Shown in pieces: positions 48,531 through 59,452 of a DNA stretch of 64,000 nt. Each line of letters opens with the position of its first letter. Within the stretch, counting starts at the first letter, position 1. The notes beneath the pieces were generated by a model, which saw only the letters and a list, made by a program, of their open reading frames with translations, made no database searches and was not told where the DNA came from. Both the position numbers and the translations under genes were made by a program. The DNA comes from Candidatus Symbiobacter mobilis CR (GTDB lineage: Bacteria; Pseudomonadota; Gammaproteobacteria; Burkholderiales; Burkholderiaceae_C), in assembly GCF_000477435.1 (NCBI RefSeq), contig NC_022576.1, positions 62,001 to 126,000 of the forward strand, written 5' to 3'.

Positions 48531-51047
48531 ATGTCGGAGTCCAAGGTGCCCACGCTTCCCCCGTTGGAGCTGGTGGCAATGCCCCAGCCCGCCAAAGTGC
48601 AGGAGTTTTGTTGGCCTGCCCCGCCCTACGCCACCTATGCCCAGGCTGCGCCTTGGCAGGAAGCGCGGGAGTGCGAGTTGGAGGGGATCAATGGGGCGGT
48701 GCGTCGGTGCATGCTGGTGAACGTGTCCCCGACGGATCAAGCGGTACTCGTCAAGATCGAGAGCAGCAAAACACCACTACCTCTTGGCTTTTCGCAATTT
48801 CGCAAGCTGGTGCTGACCAAACCGATCCACCCGCAGGAGATCGTCAGCCAGGAAGATTTTGCCGAGGTGTTGTCGTACCGCAGTTGCGTCGACTACCGCA
48901 TCGAAAGCAAGGATGGGCAAGTTACCTGCGGGAAGACGGTGGGGCATGTCGAAACCGACTACGGCGTGTTTCTGTTCCATCCGATCAACGAACAGGGGAG
49001 CGTGCAGCCAGTGTTTATCCCCCGGGTGGCATACAACCACTTTAGCCTGGGTACGCACATCGGCCAGGTGCTCATAGACCAGCATGCTGTTACCCAGCAT
49101 CAGGTTGAACAGGCAGCAAGCGAGCAGGAACTGCGCCGCAAGCGCAAGCTCGGGGACTACCTTGTCGATACCGCAGTCATCCACCCGGAACAGTTGATGG
49201 TGGCGTTGGATCAGCAGTCCAAGATGCCGATGATTCGCGTCGGCGAGGCGCTGACGCGGTTGGGGTACATCGACGACCAGCAGCTCAAGCTGGCGTTGGA
49301 ACGGCAACAACAGGAACGATCCGTTCCCTTGGGGCAGTTGCTGGTCAACATGGGGTTTTTGACGCGCAAGGACCTCAACACCGCCTTGGCGCGCAAGATG
49401 GGTTACCCCGTGGTCGACGTGGTCAAGTTTCCCATCGAGGCCGATGCGTTGCGCAAAATTTCGATGTCGACGGCGCAGCGCCTCAGCGTCATGCCGCTGA
49501 TGACGCGCAGCAACCTGACTGTCATCGCTGCGGTAGACCCCACAGCCAGAGCGACGATCGAAGAACTGGAATTTCTCGTCCAGGGTCGGATCGTTACGAC
49601 CTTGGGCGACGAGCTGCAAATCCAGCAGACCATTCCGGAAGTCTATGAGCGATACGGCCTGCATCAGGCCAATCTCACCGAGGAATTGCCTGGGTTGTCG
49701 GGGGATACGAATGCTTCGGAGACGTCGAGTGATTTGCTCGAATCGATGGAACTCAACGAGGATGTTTCCCACGATGAGGGGGAAAAACAGATCGAGCAAT
49801 CGGACAACACCCTCGTTCGCTTGATCAACACGATGATCATGGAGGCGAGCAGCCGCAATGTTTCCGATATTCACGTGGAATGCCAGCCGCGCAAAGCGAA
49901 GGTGCGAATCCGCTTTCGCAAGGATGGCGTGATGTGTCCCTATCTGGAGTTGCCACATACCTACCGGTCCGCCCTTGTGGCACGGCTCAAGATCATGGCC
50001 GACCTCGATATTTCGGAGCGGCGCAAACCGCAGGACGGCAAGATCGATTTTGGCCGTTTCGTTCCGCGCAACCGGTTGGAACTGCGGATTGCGACGATTC
50101 CCACATCGAATGGTCTGGAAGACGTGGTTATGCGTTTGTTGGCGTCGAGCAAGCCGATCCCGATGAACAAGCTGGGGCTGACCGACACCAACTATGCGCA
50201 GTTGCTCAATGCGGTGGAGCGCCCCTATGGCATGGTGTTGTGCGTCGGCCCTACGGGTTCGGGCAAAACGACGACCCTGCATTCGGTGCTGGGGCACCTC
50301 AATACCCCGGATCGCAAAATTTGGACGGCAGAGGACCCTATCGAAATCAGCCAGCCGGAATTGCGGCAGGTGCAAGTCAACCCCAAGATCGACTGGACGT
50401 TTGCCAAGGCTTTGCGTGCTTTTCTGCGTGCGGACCCCGATGTGATCATGGTCGGGGAAATTCGCGATGCGGAAACGGCGCAAATTGCCGTGGAAGCATC
50501 GCTGACTGGGCACCTCGTCCTTTCGACGCTGCACACGAACAGTGCTGCCGAGACGGTGACACGGTTGACCGATATGGGCATGGACCCCTTCAACTTTGCC
50601 GATTCGTTGCTGGCTGTGCTCGCACAGCGTCTGGCGCGGAGGTTTTGTATGCATTGCCGCACCGTGGAACCAGCGGGTGAGTCGTACATCGACGAGCTGC
50701 TCGGCGACTACTTGCACGTTTTTCCGGAGGAATTCCGCCCGACGCGGGAGGACGTGCTGGCGCAGTGGATGGAGCAGTTTGGCCCCCAAGGGTGGTTGAA
50801 CAAATACAGCGCTCCCGGTTGCGAAAAGTGCCAGGGTTCGGGTATGTCTGGTCGGGTAGGGCTGCATGAATTGTTGCGGATGTCTCCGGGAGTGCGCAGA
50901 TTGATCCAGACCGGCGCACGATCCGAGCAAATTCAGGAGGCTGCTTTTGCCACGGGCAAATTCCGTACGCTGCGGCAGGATGGCATCCTCAAAGTTCTTG
51001 CAGGGCTGACGAACATCGCGGAAGTACGCGCCAGCAGCAACGCCTGA
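48531..51047 (+). CDS. GspE/PulE/PilB-type secretion ATPase with four MshEN-like motifs
   Basis: The 838 residues start with an unassigned domain (1-170). Residues 178-289 hold four copies of the pattern LGxxLvxxgxixxxqLxxALxxQ at 29-30 residue spacing, the motif by which MshEN domains bind c-di-GMP. The ATPase core follows: Walker [16 protein letters not shown], Asp box [18 protein letters not shown], Walker [21 protein letters not shown], and a zinc-binding set CMHC...CEKC. It powers type IV pilus or type II secretion assembly in relatives. No pilus genes adjoin. An ATG at 48516 is also in frame. Confidence 0.9.
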   Translation: MSESKVPTLPPLELVAMPQPAKVQEFCWPAPPYATYAQAAPWQEARECELEGINGAVRRCMLVNVSPTDQAVLVKIESSKTPLPLGFSQFRKLVLTKPIHPQEIVSQEDFAEVLSYRSCVDYRIESKDGQVTCGKTVGHVETDYGVFLFHPINEQGSVQPVFIPRVAYNHFSLGTHIGQVLIDQHAVTQHQVEQAASEQELRRKRKLGDYLVDTAVIHPEQLMVALDQQSKMPMIRVGEALTRLGYIDDQQLKLALERQQQERSVPLGQLLVNMGFLTRKDLNTALARKMGYPVVDVVKFPIEADALRKISMSTAQRLSVMPLMTRSNLTVIAAVDPTARATIEELEFLVQGRIVTTLGDELQIQQTIPEVYERYGLHQANLTEELPGLSGDTNASETSSDLLESMELNEDVSHDEGEKQIEQSDNTLVRLINTMIMEASSRNVSDIHVECQPRKAKVRIRFRKDGVMCPYLELPHTYRSALVARLKIMADLDISERRKPQDGKIDFGRFVPRNRLELRIATIPTSNGLEDVVMRLLASSKPIPMNKLGLTDTNYAQLLNAVERPYGMVLCVGPTGSGKTTTLHSVLGHLNTPDRKIWTAEDPIEISQPELRQVQVNPKIDWTFAKALRAFLRADPDVIMVGEIRDAETAQIAVEASLTGHLVLSTLHTNSAAETVTRLTDMGMDPFNFADSLLAVLAQRLARRFCMHCRTVEPAGESYIDELLGDYLHVFPEEFRPTREDVLAQWMEQFGPQGWLNKYSAPGCEKCQGSGMSGRVGLHELLRMSPGVRRLIQTGARSEQIQEAAFATGKFRTLRQDGILKVLAGLTNIAEVRASSNA

Positions 51048-51162
51048 GCGGCCTGGCGGCCTATCCGTCCAGGGCGGATCGGTCACAATCCCGCTCGCTT
51101 CGGGCTGTGCATCCGGCTGCTGCGCCGGTTGCCGTGCCGCTTCTCCTTTGCGGAGCTATCTT

Positions 51163-52098
51163 ATGAAAGTCGACAACGTCCTGCAGACCATTGGCAATAC
51201 ACCCCACATCCGTATGCAGCGGATATTCGGGGATACCCACAGGGTCTACATCAAATCCGAGCGAACCAACCCAGGTGGGTCGATCAAGGATCGGATCGCG
51301 TTGGCGATGATCGAGGATGCGGAACGTTCGGGCGCACTCATTCCGGGTGCGACGATCATCGAACCTACGTCGGGGAATACGGGGGTGGGCTTGGCGATGG
51401 TCGCCGCAGTCAAGGGCTATCCCCTGATCCTCGTTATGCCGGACAGCATGAGCGTCGAGCGTCGGCGGTTGATGCTGGCCTACGGTGCCAGGTTCGATCT
51501 CACCCCGCGTGAGTTGGGAATGCGCGGGGCCATTGATCGTGCGCAGGAATTGGCTGCGGACATTCCCAATTCCTGGATTCCTCAGCAGTTCGACAACCCT
51601 GCCAATATTGCAGTGCATGTACGCACTACGGCGCAAGAAATCGTCGCAGACTTTCCCGAAGGGGTCGATGTATTGGTGTGCGGCGTGGGAACCGGGGGGC
51701 ATTTGAGCGGGGTGGCCATGGTGCTCAAGCAGCAGTGGCCATCGATCCGCGTCTACGCCGTCGAGCCTGCGGCATCTGCCGTGCTGTCTGGCTGTGCGCC
51801 TGCACCGCATCCCATCCAGGGGATCGGCGCTGGCTTCGTTCCCCGCAACCTCAAGACCGAGTTGATTGACGGGGTGGTGCTCGTCGAGGCCGAGTCCGCC
51901 CGCGAATATGCCCGCTACTGTGCCCGTGCTGAAGGAGTGCTGGTGGGCATTTCCAGCGGTGCGACGCTTGCAGCCATTGCCCAAAAGATCCCGGAGTTGC
52001 CCCATGGATCCACCATTCTGGGGTTCAACTATGACTCGGGGGAACGCTATCTGTCCGTCGAGGGTTTTTGGCCTGGCGGTGCGGTGCAAACCCAGTGA
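51163..52098 (+). CDS. cysK: Cysteine synthase (O-acetylserine sulfhydrylase)
   Basis: PLP enzyme making cysteine from O-acetylserine and sulfide. The 311 residues show the PLP lysine K42 in [17 protein letters not shown], the substrate loop [20 protein letters not shown], and the phosphate cradle [27 protein letters not shown] fits CysK better than CysM. The start [14 protein letters not shown] is the family one; an ATG five codons upstream is possible. Confidence 0.93.
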   Translation: MKVDNVLQTIGNTPHIRMQRIFGDTHRVYIKSERTNPGGSIKDRIALAMIEDAERSGALIPGATIIEPTSGNTGVGLAMVAAVKGYPLILVMPDSMSVERRRLMLAYGARFDLTPRELGMRGAIDRAQELAADIPNSWIPQQFDNPANIAVHVRTTAQEIVADFPEGVDVLVCGVGTGGHLSGVAMVLKQQWPSIRVYAVEPAASAVLSGCAPAPHPIQGIGAGFVPRNLKTELIDGVVLVEAESAREYARYCARAEGVLVGISSGATLAAIAQKIPELPHGSTILGFNYDSGERYLSVEGFWPGGAVQTQ

Positions 52099-52152
52099 CT
52101 CTCGTTCACTGACCCTCGTCTACCACCCTGTACCGCAACCCCACGCCACACC

Positions 52153-53460
52153 GTGGCGGGGTATTTCATTCCGGTATTTCATTCTGTGACGCAAGAGGCC
52201 ACTTTGGGCGCGCATCTTTTTTCTCCAGCGGCGCTGGCCGCCTTGGCGCGCACCTACAAAACCCCGTTATGGGTGTATGACGCCGCAACCATCGAACGAC
52301 AAATCGCCGCGCTGCGTGCGTTCGACGTCGTTCGTTATGCGCAGAAAGCCAATTCCAACTTGCATGTGTTACGGCTGGTACGCCGTTGCGGTGCATGGGT
52401 CGATGCCGTCTCGCTGGGGGAGATCGAGCGTGCGCTGGCTGCCGGGTTCGTACCGCGATCTCCCGAGGGCCACCGGGAAATCGTCCTGACTTCCGATGTA
52501 ATCGATGCTGCCACGCTATCGCGTTGCGAGCGAGAGGGAATTGCCGTCAATTGCGGGTCGATCGACATGATTGAAGCGCTGGCGCGGGTGCGCTTCGAGC
52601 ATCCGGTCTGGTTGCGCATCAACCCCGGGTTTGGCCATGGGCACAGCCACAAAACCAATACGGGCGGCGAAAACAGCAAGCACGGCATCTGGCATACCGA
52701 CCTGCCCAGGGCCTGCGACATGTTGCTCTCCAGCGGTCTGGCGTTGTGGGGGCTGCACATGCACATCGGTTCCGGTGTGGACTATGCGCATTTGCAGCGT
52801 GTGAGTGCTGCGATGACAGAGGCTGCCCGGATCGTTATTGGCAAAGGCTTGCGGATCAAAGCCATTTCCGCTGGCGGCGGGTTGTCGATTCCCTATTGCA
52901 ATCATGAAGTTGCTGTCGATGTACAGCACTACCACTCCCTGTGGAATACTGCGCGCAATCGCTTGGTGTCCTTGCTGGGTCAGCCGATCACTCTGGAAAT
53001 CGAACCCGGGCGTTTTCTCGTTGCGCAGGCGGGGGTGCTTGTCGCGCAGGTGCTGGCGACCAAGAGGATGGGGAACAAGTTTTATGTGCTGGTCGATGCC
53101 GGGTTCAACGATTTGGTTCGCCCGTGCATGTACGGTAGCCACCATGAAATCAGCATCGTGCGTCCAGACGGCACGTTCGCAACCGGTGCGCTGCACGATA
53201 CCGTCGTTGCCGGCCCGCTGTGCGAGTCTGGCGATGTGTTCACCCAGGATGCCCACGGCAAGCTGTTGGAGCGTCCCTTACCCATCGTCGAGGTGGGCGA
53301 CTGGCTGGTGCTGCACGACACAGGCGCCTACGGTGCGTCGATGTCCTCCAACTACAACACGCGCCCGCTTGCCGCAGAAGTGTTGATCGAAGGGGGGCAT
53401 CCCAGGCTGATCCGCCGCAGGCAAACTGTGCAGGAGCTGCTGGCGCTCGAAGCCACGTAG
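52153..53460 (+). CDS. lysA: Diaminopimelate decarboxylase
   Basis: PLP enzyme (alanine-racemase fold) that makes lysine from meso-diaminopimelate. The 435 residues have the PLP lysine K65 in VRYAQKANSNLHVLRLVRR, the glycine loop AISAGGGLSIPY, EIEPGRFLVAQAGVLVAQVL, the cysteine GPLCESGDVFTQ and the C-terminal HDTGAYGASMSSNYNTRP. The N-terminal dozen residues are unlike relatives, so the true start may be nearer HLFSPAALAAL. An unusual Q replaces the common V/L before the PLP lysine. Confidence 0.9.
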   Translation: MAGYFIPVFHSVTQEATLGAHLFSPAALAALARTYKTPLWVYDAATIERQIAALRAFDVVRYAQKANSNLHVLRLVRRCGAWVDAVSLGEIERALAAGFVPRSPEGHREIVLTSDVIDAATLSRCEREGIAVNCGSIDMIEALARVRFEHPVWLRINPGFGHGHSHKTNTGGENSKHGIWHTDLPRACDMLLSSGLALWGLHMHIGSGVDYAHLQRVSAAMTEAARIVIGKGLRIKAISAGGGLSIPYCNHEVAVDVQHYHSLWNTARNRLVSLLGQPITLEIEPGRFLVAQAGVLVAQVLATKRMGNKFYVLVDAGFNDLVRPCMYGSHHEISIVRPDGTFATGALHDTVVAGPLCESGDVFTQDAHGKLLERPLPIVEVGDWLVLHDTGAYGASMSSNYNTRPLAAEVLIEGGHPRLIRRRQTVQELLALEAT

Positions 53461-53668
53461 CGCCAATTCGGGTGGGTGCCTGATGTCGGCATCACCCTCG
53501 CTCCTCTCGCGATACAGCGTCAAATCCGCAAACCCCGTCCCGCAAAGCAATGGGACTATGGGGGGGCTGAGGCAAGCCCAGCGATGTACTGGGGTAGACA
53601 TGGGACTAGGGGCGCCAAAAAAGGCTGCTCTGTAGAATGCTCGTTTTTCCTTTTTCAGCGAGGATGCG

Positions 53669-55498
53669 ATGAACTGGATGAAGCTGCCGACGATTGGTGT
53701 TTCTTTGGTGTTTGCTGCACTTGCGATCCTTGGCGGCTGTCGAGGTGGGAGTTCCAGTCCCCCTGGACCGGCCGAAGAGTCTGCTGGCGGGTTTCCTCGC
53801 AGCAAGACGTTATACCTTGCGGGTTCCCAGTGGGGTGATCCCAATTCTTTCAACCCTCTGGCGGACTGGCCTGCATGGCCTGTCAATGATCGTTTCAACC
53901 TGATGTACGAGCCCCTGCTTGCGTACAACACGCTCACCGGGCAGGTCGAGCCTTTGCTGGGTCGGCTCGTCAGCCAGTCGACGGAAGGGGTGCAGGTCGT
54001 GTTGCATCCCCAGGCCAAGTGGAACGATGGCAAACCCGTGACCGCGACGGACGTGAAGTTCATCTACCAATTGGGTAAGCGCTTCAAGGGAGCGTCGACT
54101 GCCTACGTGTTGGATTACATCTCCGACATCAAGGTGGACACCGTGGAAGAGGGGGGAGCCAAGGCAGAGCGGTTGACTTTCGTCGTCAATAAGGCAGGCA
54201 GGAACAACCCTCTGATGGTGATGGACATCCTGCAGGCGATCCGGATCGTTCCATCGCATATTTTCGAACCCATGGTGGCAGGCAAGCGCGACCTGACGGA
54301 AGTGCTCAAACTCAAGATCGACAAAGCCCCCGTGGTATCTGGCCCCTATACCTTGCATGCCTATTCCAATGAAAAGATCGTCCTTCAGCGACGTGCGGAC
54401 TACTGGGGCAATGCTGCGCTTCACCAAGGCAAGGCGCCGGTTCCCGAGTACATCATCCATCCCATTTACAAGAGCAACGACGCTTTTGCCATTGCATTGC
54501 AGAAGGGGGATTTGGATGCATCACAGACTTTCATTCCCCGGATTTGGCTCAAGAAAGGCGACAAGGTTCATACCTGGCAAGACAAGGCGCCTTATTTTTT
54601 GCCGGGCGCCGTACCCATGTTGCTGATCAACACGACGAAGCCGCCGCTGGATGACCGCAATTTCCGGCGCGCGATGGCGCATGCCATTGATTACAAGGCC
54701 ATCCAGGAATTGGCGGTTTCTGGATACAGCCCCGGCGTCAAACCGGGGGCCATCCTACCGTTTGGCGTCGAAGGAAAGTACTACGACGAGGAAGCAGTCC
54801 GATCTGTCGGGGCGGCCCACGCTCTCGAAGATGCCAAGAAATTGTTGGAGGCTTCTGGATATAAGTCGGTGTTCAAACCGGATGGCACGCTCGACCACAT
54901 GGTCAACGCCAAAGGCGAGCGTGTGCCGACCCTCTTCGTCAAATCCCCCGCTGGGTGGTCGGACTGGGAAGCCATGGTATCCCTCGCCGTCAAAGGCATG
55001 CGCGCCGCCGGGATTGATGTGCGGGAAGGTTTTGTGGATGCCAGCCTGTATTGGCCGGCTTTGCCCACGGGCGATTTCGACCTGATCATGCACAAGCCTG
55101 CATCGCAAGTAACGCCTTCGTTACCGTGGAGTCGGTTCGAGGCACTGATGTCGTCGCGGAATTGGGTATCTCCCGGAAGTGGCAAGATGAATGAAAACCA
55201 GGGTCGGTATAACAATCCGCAGTCCAAGGGTTACAACCCCAGGGTCGATGAGCTGTTGCGTGCGATCCCGAACATGACCGATGACGTGGCGCTCAAAGCT
55301 GCGTATACCGAGCTCAACACCATCTTCATGCAGGATCAACCCGCGTTGCCCTTGTGCTACCTCCCCGAGCAGTTTTATGAGTACAGCACCCGGCACTGGA
55401 CGGGTTGGCAGAACGAGCAGAATCCTTTCGCCCCCCCGTTGCTCCCCTGGATTGGCGCGGCAACCCAGGCGCTCTGGCAGTTGCAGCCCGTCAAATAG
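53669..55498 (+). CDS. ABC transporter substrate-binding lipoprotein (SBP family 5)
   Basis: The 609-residue protein begins with a lipoprotein signal: LVFAALAILGGC with the lipobox Cys at residue 24. The SBP_bac_5 body follows (QWGDPNSFNPLADWPAWPVN, VVLHPQAKWNDGKPVTATDV, SGPYTLHAYSNEKIVLQRRA, DDRNFRRAMAHAIDYKAIQE). Members bind peptides, nickel or oligosaccharides; the W-rich GDPNSFNPL start and the companion ATPases resemble the oligosaccharide (cellobiose-like) group, which is only a suggestion. First gene of a five-gene operon. Confidence 0.88.
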   Translation: MNWMKLPTIGVSLVFAALAILGGCRGGSSSPPGPAEESAGGFPRSKTLYLAGSQWGDPNSFNPLADWPAWPVNDRFNLMYEPLLAYNTLTGQVEPLLGRLVSQSTEGVQVVLHPQAKWNDGKPVTATDVKFIYQLGKRFKGASTAYVLDYISDIKVDTVEEGGAKAERLTFVVNKAGRNNPLMVMDILQAIRIVPSHIFEPMVAGKRDLTEVLKLKIDKAPVVSGPYTLHAYSNEKIVLQRRADYWGNAALHQGKAPVPEYIIHPIYKSNDAFAIALQKGDLDASQTFIPRIWLKKGDKVHTWQDKAPYFLPGAVPMLLINTTKPPLDDRNFRRAMAHAIDYKAIQELAVSGYSPGVKPGAILPFGVEGKYYDEEAVRSVGAAHALEDAKKLLEASGYKSVFKPDGTLDHMVNAKGERVPTLFVKSPAGWSDWEAMVSLAVKGMRAAGIDVREGFVDASLYWPALPTGDFDLIMHKPASQVTPSLPWSRFEALMSSRNWVSPGSGKMNENQGRYNNPQSKGYNPRVDELLRAIPNMTDDVALKAAYTELNTIFMQDQPALPLCYLPEQFYEYSTRHWTGWQNEQNPFAPPLLPWIGAATQALWQLQPVK

Positions 55499-55526
55499 TC
55501 CAGTAGTTTGAGGGGAAGGGATCCGT

Positions 55527-56600
55527 ATGCTCAAAAACCAGCCAACGCTCCGCTACATCCTGCAGCGTGGGGGGTGGTACTTTCTGACGTTCCTCGTCGC
55601 GGTCACCATCAATTTCTTCTTGCCTCGTCTCGGCTCGGGAAACCCCGTGGACATCATGATGGGCAAGGTCACCACCTCCTCGCAGGAGGCAGTGCGGGAG
55701 CAGGAGGAGGCATACCTCAAGGAGTTTGGACTGGTGCGTACGGATGCGTCTGGAGACATCCTTCGGGATGAAAAAGGCAAGCCTCTGCCTGCTTCCAGCC
55801 TTCAGCAGTTCTGGAACTATTTGTCGATGAGTTTCCAAGGGGATTTGGGAACATCTTTCCAGAAATATCCCAAGAAGGTCGTCGATGTCATTCTGGAGGC
55901 AGTGCCATGGACCTTGGCACTACAGTTGCCGACGATCATCTTTGGGTGGATCATCGGCAATCTGCTCGGGGCCTTGGCGGCGTACCGCCGTGGCGCATTT
56001 GATCGGGTGTTCTTTCCGCTGGCTTTGCTTATCAGTTCTTTCCCCTTTTTCGTTTTTGGGATGCTGCTGGTGTACTACTTTTCCGTCGTATTGGGATGGT
56101 TGCCCGCGATGGGGGGGTATTCGAACGAGCTGGTTCCCGGTTTCAGCATGGCGTTCTTCATGTCTGCCGCATACCATTATGTATTGCCTTTCTTTTCGAT
56201 TTTTCTGATTCTTGCTGGTGGGCAGGCAATTGGAATGCGATCAATGGGTATTTACGAATTGGGTACGGACTACATCAAGTATGCGAAATGGCTGGGGCTC
56301 AAGGAGCATAAGATATTGATGTATTTGTTCCGCAATGCGATGTTGCCGCAGTTGACCGGGTTGGCATTGTCGATCGGGACGATGATTGGCGGCGCGTTGA
56401 TTACGGAAATGATTTTTTCTTACCCTGGGTTGGGCATGGCCATGCTGAGCGCGATCCAAAACAACGACTACCCCATGATTCAGGGATGTACCTTGTTGGT
56501 GACGGTGAGCGTGCTGTTGGCCAATTTCACTGTGGATATCCTCATCGGCTTCCTCGATCCTCGGGTGAAAGCAGGGATGCAGTTGGGGGGCGCGAACTGA
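55527..56600 (+). CDS. ABC transporter permease, OppB/DppB type
   Basis: A 357-residue inner-membrane permease. It has an N-terminal membrane helix (YFLTFLVAVTINFFLPRLGS), a long periplasmic part, and a C-terminal block of about five helices with the permease loop EHKILMYLFRNAMLPQLTGL. It lies 28 bases after the binding-protein gene and one base before the next permease. Confidence 0.9.
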   Translation: MLKNQPTLRYILQRGGWYFLTFLVAVTINFFLPRLGSGNPVDIMMGKVTTSSQEAVREQEEAYLKEFGLVRTDASGDILRDEKGKPLPASSLQQFWNYLSMSFQGDLGTSFQKYPKKVVDVILEAVPWTLALQLPTIIFGWIIGNLLGALAAYRRGAFDRVFFPLALLISSFPFFVFGMLLVYYFSVVLGWLPAMGGYSNELVPGFSMAFFMSAAYHYVLPFFSIFLILAGGQAIGMRSMGIYELGTDYIKYAKWLGLKEHKILMYLFRNAMLPQLTGLALSIGTMIGGALITEMIFSYPGLGMAMLSAIQNNDYPMIQGCTLLVTVSVLLANFTVDILIGFLDPRVKAGMQLGGAN

Positions 56601-56601
56601 T

Positions 56602-57480
56602 ATGAAGATTTTTCGCAACCTTCTGGGAACTCCGATGTTTGTCATCGGAATGGTTTTGTTTCTCGGTACCATTCTGATTGCTGTGGTTGGCCCGCTGGTG
56701 TATCCCGTGCAGATGCATCAGGTTGCCGGTTCCTACGCTGCACCGGGAACCGTAGGGGTGTGGGTCGATCCTGGGACGGGCGCGTCTTCAGAAATCACGT
56801 TGCTCTTGGGTACGGACAACATGGGGCGGGATTACGTGTCTTTGCTCATCATGGGGCTACGCTCTTCCCTGTATGTCGGCCTGCTCGCCGGGACCATCGC
56901 GACCGCGCTGGGAACCTTGTTGGGGGTCTATGGCGGTTTCAAAGGGGGGTGGATCGACGATGCCCTCAACTCCATCACGAACCTTTTCATTGTGATTCCT
57001 TCGTTCGTCGTGCTGATTCTGATCAGTGCCAGCATTTCGACGGGGCGCTCGCTCACGCTTATCGGTCTCATCATTGGGCTGACGACGTGGACATGGTCGG
57101 CACGTGCGGTGCGTGCGCAGTCTTCCGCGCTCAAGAGCCGCGACCACATTTCTCTCGCACGAATGAATGGCGACCGGACACTAGTCATTCTCATCAAGCA
57201 CATCCTTCCGTATCTGCTTTCTTATGTGTTCATGGTCTTTATCCTGCAGATTGCCTCGGGCATCTTGTCGGAAGCAGCCATTTCGATGATCGGGCTAGGC
57301 CCGCTCGATACGCAGTCGTTGGGGGTGATCCTCAACGATGCCAAAAACAACGGCGCGCTCGGTGATGGGGTGTGGTGGGCATTTTTCCCCGCTTCGATCT
57401 TCATCACCTTGATCGTGTTTGCGCTGTATCTGGTCAACACCTCCATGGAGGGGGTCTTCAACCCCCGCCTGCGCAGGTAG
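56602..57480 (+). CDS. ABC transporter permease, OppC/DppC type
   Basis: The 292 residues have six membrane segments. Family signs are LLGTDNMGRDYVSLLIMGLR near the start and the loop RAQSSALKSRDHISLARMNG, then HILPYLLSYVFMVFILQIAS. It pairs with the preceding permease to form the channel. One base separates the two genes. Confidence 0.9.
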   Translation: MKIFRNLLGTPMFVIGMVLFLGTILIAVVGPLVYPVQMHQVAGSYAAPGTVGVWVDPGTGASSEITLLLGTDNMGRDYVSLLIMGLRSSLYVGLLAGTIATALGTLLGVYGGFKGGWIDDALNSITNLFIVIPSFVVLILISASISTGRSLTLIGLIIGLTTWTWSARAVRAQSSALKSRDHISLARMNGDRTLVILIKHILPYLLSYVFMVFILQIASGILSEAAISMIGLGPLDTQSLGVILNDAKNNGALGDGVWWAFFPASIFITLIVFALYLVNTSMEGVFNPRLRR

Positions 57481-57489
57481 GAGCACTTG

Positions 57490-58464
57490 ATGCCCACGTT
57501 TGAAGTCGAACACCTTAGTCTGCATTATTTGACCCGTTTTGGGGGCAAGGTGCATGCAGTCTCCGACGTCTCCTTCACGATGGAGAAGGGGGAGATTCTT
57601 GGGATAGCCGGGGAATCCGGTTGCGGCAAGTCCACCATCGTCAATGGGCTGATGGGGCTATTCATCCCTCCCTTGCAGCTTACTTCCGGCGATGTGCGCG
57701 TCAATGGCGAATCGCTGATGCACCGTACCCCGGAAGACGTGCGCGCCAATGTGCTGTCGCGCAAGGTTTCGATGATTCCGCAGGGGGCGTTCAACGCACT
57801 CAACCCGACGCGCAAAGTCAAGGACATTGCGGCAGACGTCATCGCTGCGCATGAGGATGCTGGTTCGGATCGCAAGGCGATTTACCAGCGCTTGCACGAA
57901 CGCTTTGATTTGTTCGGCATGGATACCGAGCGCGTGCTGAATTCCTTCCCCATCCAGCTCACTGCGGGGGAACGGCAGCGCTCGGTCATCGGCATTTCCA
58001 CACTGCTCAATCCGGAGATGGTCATTGCCGATGAGCCTACGTCGGCCTTGGATGTCAGCACGCAGAAGGTGGTGATCCGCATGATCTTCGACTTGCTCGA
58101 CAAGGGGATTTTTTCCACGATGATTTTCATCACCCACGAGCTGCCTTTGCTGCGCCATGTGGCCAACAACATTGCCATCATGTACGCGGGGGAAATTGTC
58201 GAAAAGGGAACGACAGAGCAAATCGTTTTTGATCCTCGACATCCTTACACCAAGGCGCTCATGGGTGCGATGCTCAGTGCAGAGGCAGGCCAGCGCCAGA
58301 AAAAGCCCGTGGCTATCGAAGGAGCGCCCCCCAATCTCGCCAAGCCGATCAGCGGTTGCCGTTTTGCCGACCGCTGCCCAAGTGCAAGGCCGGAATGCAA
58401 ACTCCAGACTCAGACGATCCGCATGGTCGCAGGCCGTGAGGTGAGGTGCAGCTATGCAGAGTAG
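57490..58464 (+). CDS. ABC transporter ATPase, OppD/DppD type
   Basis: The 324 residues include Walker A GESGCGKSTIVNGL, signature QLTAGERQRSVIG (a degenerate LSGGQ), Walker B MVIADEPTSALDV, H-loop IFITHELPLLRHV, and the oligopeptide-family C-terminal cysteine motif CRFADRCPSARPEC, which in some relatives holds an Fe-S cluster. A TTG three bases upstream could also be the start. It overlaps the next gene by 11 bases. Confidence 0.92.
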   Translation: MPTFEVEHLSLHYLTRFGGKVHAVSDVSFTMEKGEILGIAGESGCGKSTIVNGLMGLFIPPLQLTSGDVRVNGESLMHRTPEDVRANVLSRKVSMIPQGAFNALNPTRKVKDIAADVIAAHEDAGSDRKAIYQRLHERFDLFGMDTERVLNSFPIQLTAGERQRSVIGISTLLNPEMVIADEPTSALDVSTQKVVIRMIFDLLDKGIFSTMIFITHELPLLRHVANNIAIMYAGEIVEKGTTEQIVFDPRHPYTKALMGAMLSAEAGQRQKKPVAIEGAPPNLAKPISGCRFADRCPSARPECKLQTQTIRMVAGREVRCSYAE

Positions 58465-59314
58465 TATGCAGAGTAGTAATGTGTCGAATGCCGTGCCCAA
58501 TGGGGTACAGAGTGTGCAACGTGGCGATACCCCGATGGAAGTTCCGGTTTTTTCTGCCCGCAATGTGTCGATGACCTTCGGGCACGGCAAGAAGATATGT
58601 CGCGCCGTGCGGGAAGTCAGTTTCGATATTGCCGATGGAGCCATTGTTTCTGTCGTTGGCGGCTCCGGTTGTGGCAAGAGCGTACTGGCCAAGATCATGT
58701 TGGGCTTGTATGTCCCGACTGCGGGCGAATTTTTCTACAGAGGCCTGCCGATCACCAACCAACACATGCATTGGAATGAGGTGCAGTCGGTTTTTCAGGA
58801 TCCTTTTAGCTGTTTCAACCAGTTTTTCACGATCCGTTCGCAGTTGAAGGATGCTTTCGGCATTCTTCAAAACAAACTGTCCAAATCGGAAATTGAAGAT
58901 CGGGTCGATGCTGCGTTGCGTGCCGTCAATGTGCAGCCTGCGGAGATTGAAGGCAAATATCCTTTTGAACTCTCTGGGGGGCAAATGCAGCGGATGCTAT
59001 TGGCACGCATCTTTGCTTTGCGCCCAAAAGTGCTTGTCGCGGATGAGCCGACTTCGATGGTGGACGCCTGCGTGCGTGCCAATATCCTTGACTACCTGAT
59101 GAAATTGAAGCAGGAGCTGGGGATGACCATTGTCTTTGTTACCCACGACATTGGTCTGGCTTACTACGTCAGTGACCAGATATTCATCATGCACGAAGGG
59201 AGGATCGTCGAGGCTGGAGAACCTGACGCTGTGGCCCTTTCCCCCCAACATCCGGTGACAGTGCAATTGATTGAAGATGTCCCGGATATCCATAAGGATT
59301 GGATCAAGCGCTGA
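58454..59314 (+). CDS. ABC transporter ATPase, OppF/DppF type
   Basis: The 286-residue partner ATPase: Walker A GGSGCGKSVLAKIML, signature ELSGGQMQRMLLARI, Walker B VLVADEPTSMVDACV, H-loop IVFVTHDIGLAYY. The first 27 residues vary, and MEVPVFSARNVSMTF at 58535 may be the true start. It completes the operon; no terminator is evident after it. Confidence 0.9.
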   Translation: MQSSMQSSNVSNAVPNGVQSVQRGDTPMEVPVFSARNVSMTFGHGKKICRAVREVSFDIADGAIVSVVGGSGCGKSVLAKIMLGLYVPTAGEFFYRGLPITNQHMHWNEVQSVFQDPFSCFNQFFTIRSQLKDAFGILQNKLSKSEIEDRVDAALRAVNVQPAEIEGKYPFELSGGQMQRMLLARIFALRPKVLVADEPTSMVDACVRANILDYLMKLKQELGMTIVFVTHDIGLAYYVSDQIFIMHEGRIVEAGEPDAVALSPQHPVTVQLIEDVPDIHKDWIKR

Positions 59315-59452
59315 GGGGGGCGCGCAGCACCCCATCACTCTTGATGCCTGGGAGGGGTGGGTACCTCCAGGCTGGTGCTGGTTATGCATGTTGGTTATAC
59401 ACATGCAGCGGCTTGCAGTTTGCACAGCAAGACCGACTATGTGGAGCTCTGC

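Noticed and set aside
48777-51086. 769-codon minus frame opposite the secretion ATPase
   Set aside because: Antisense shadow without conserved motifs.
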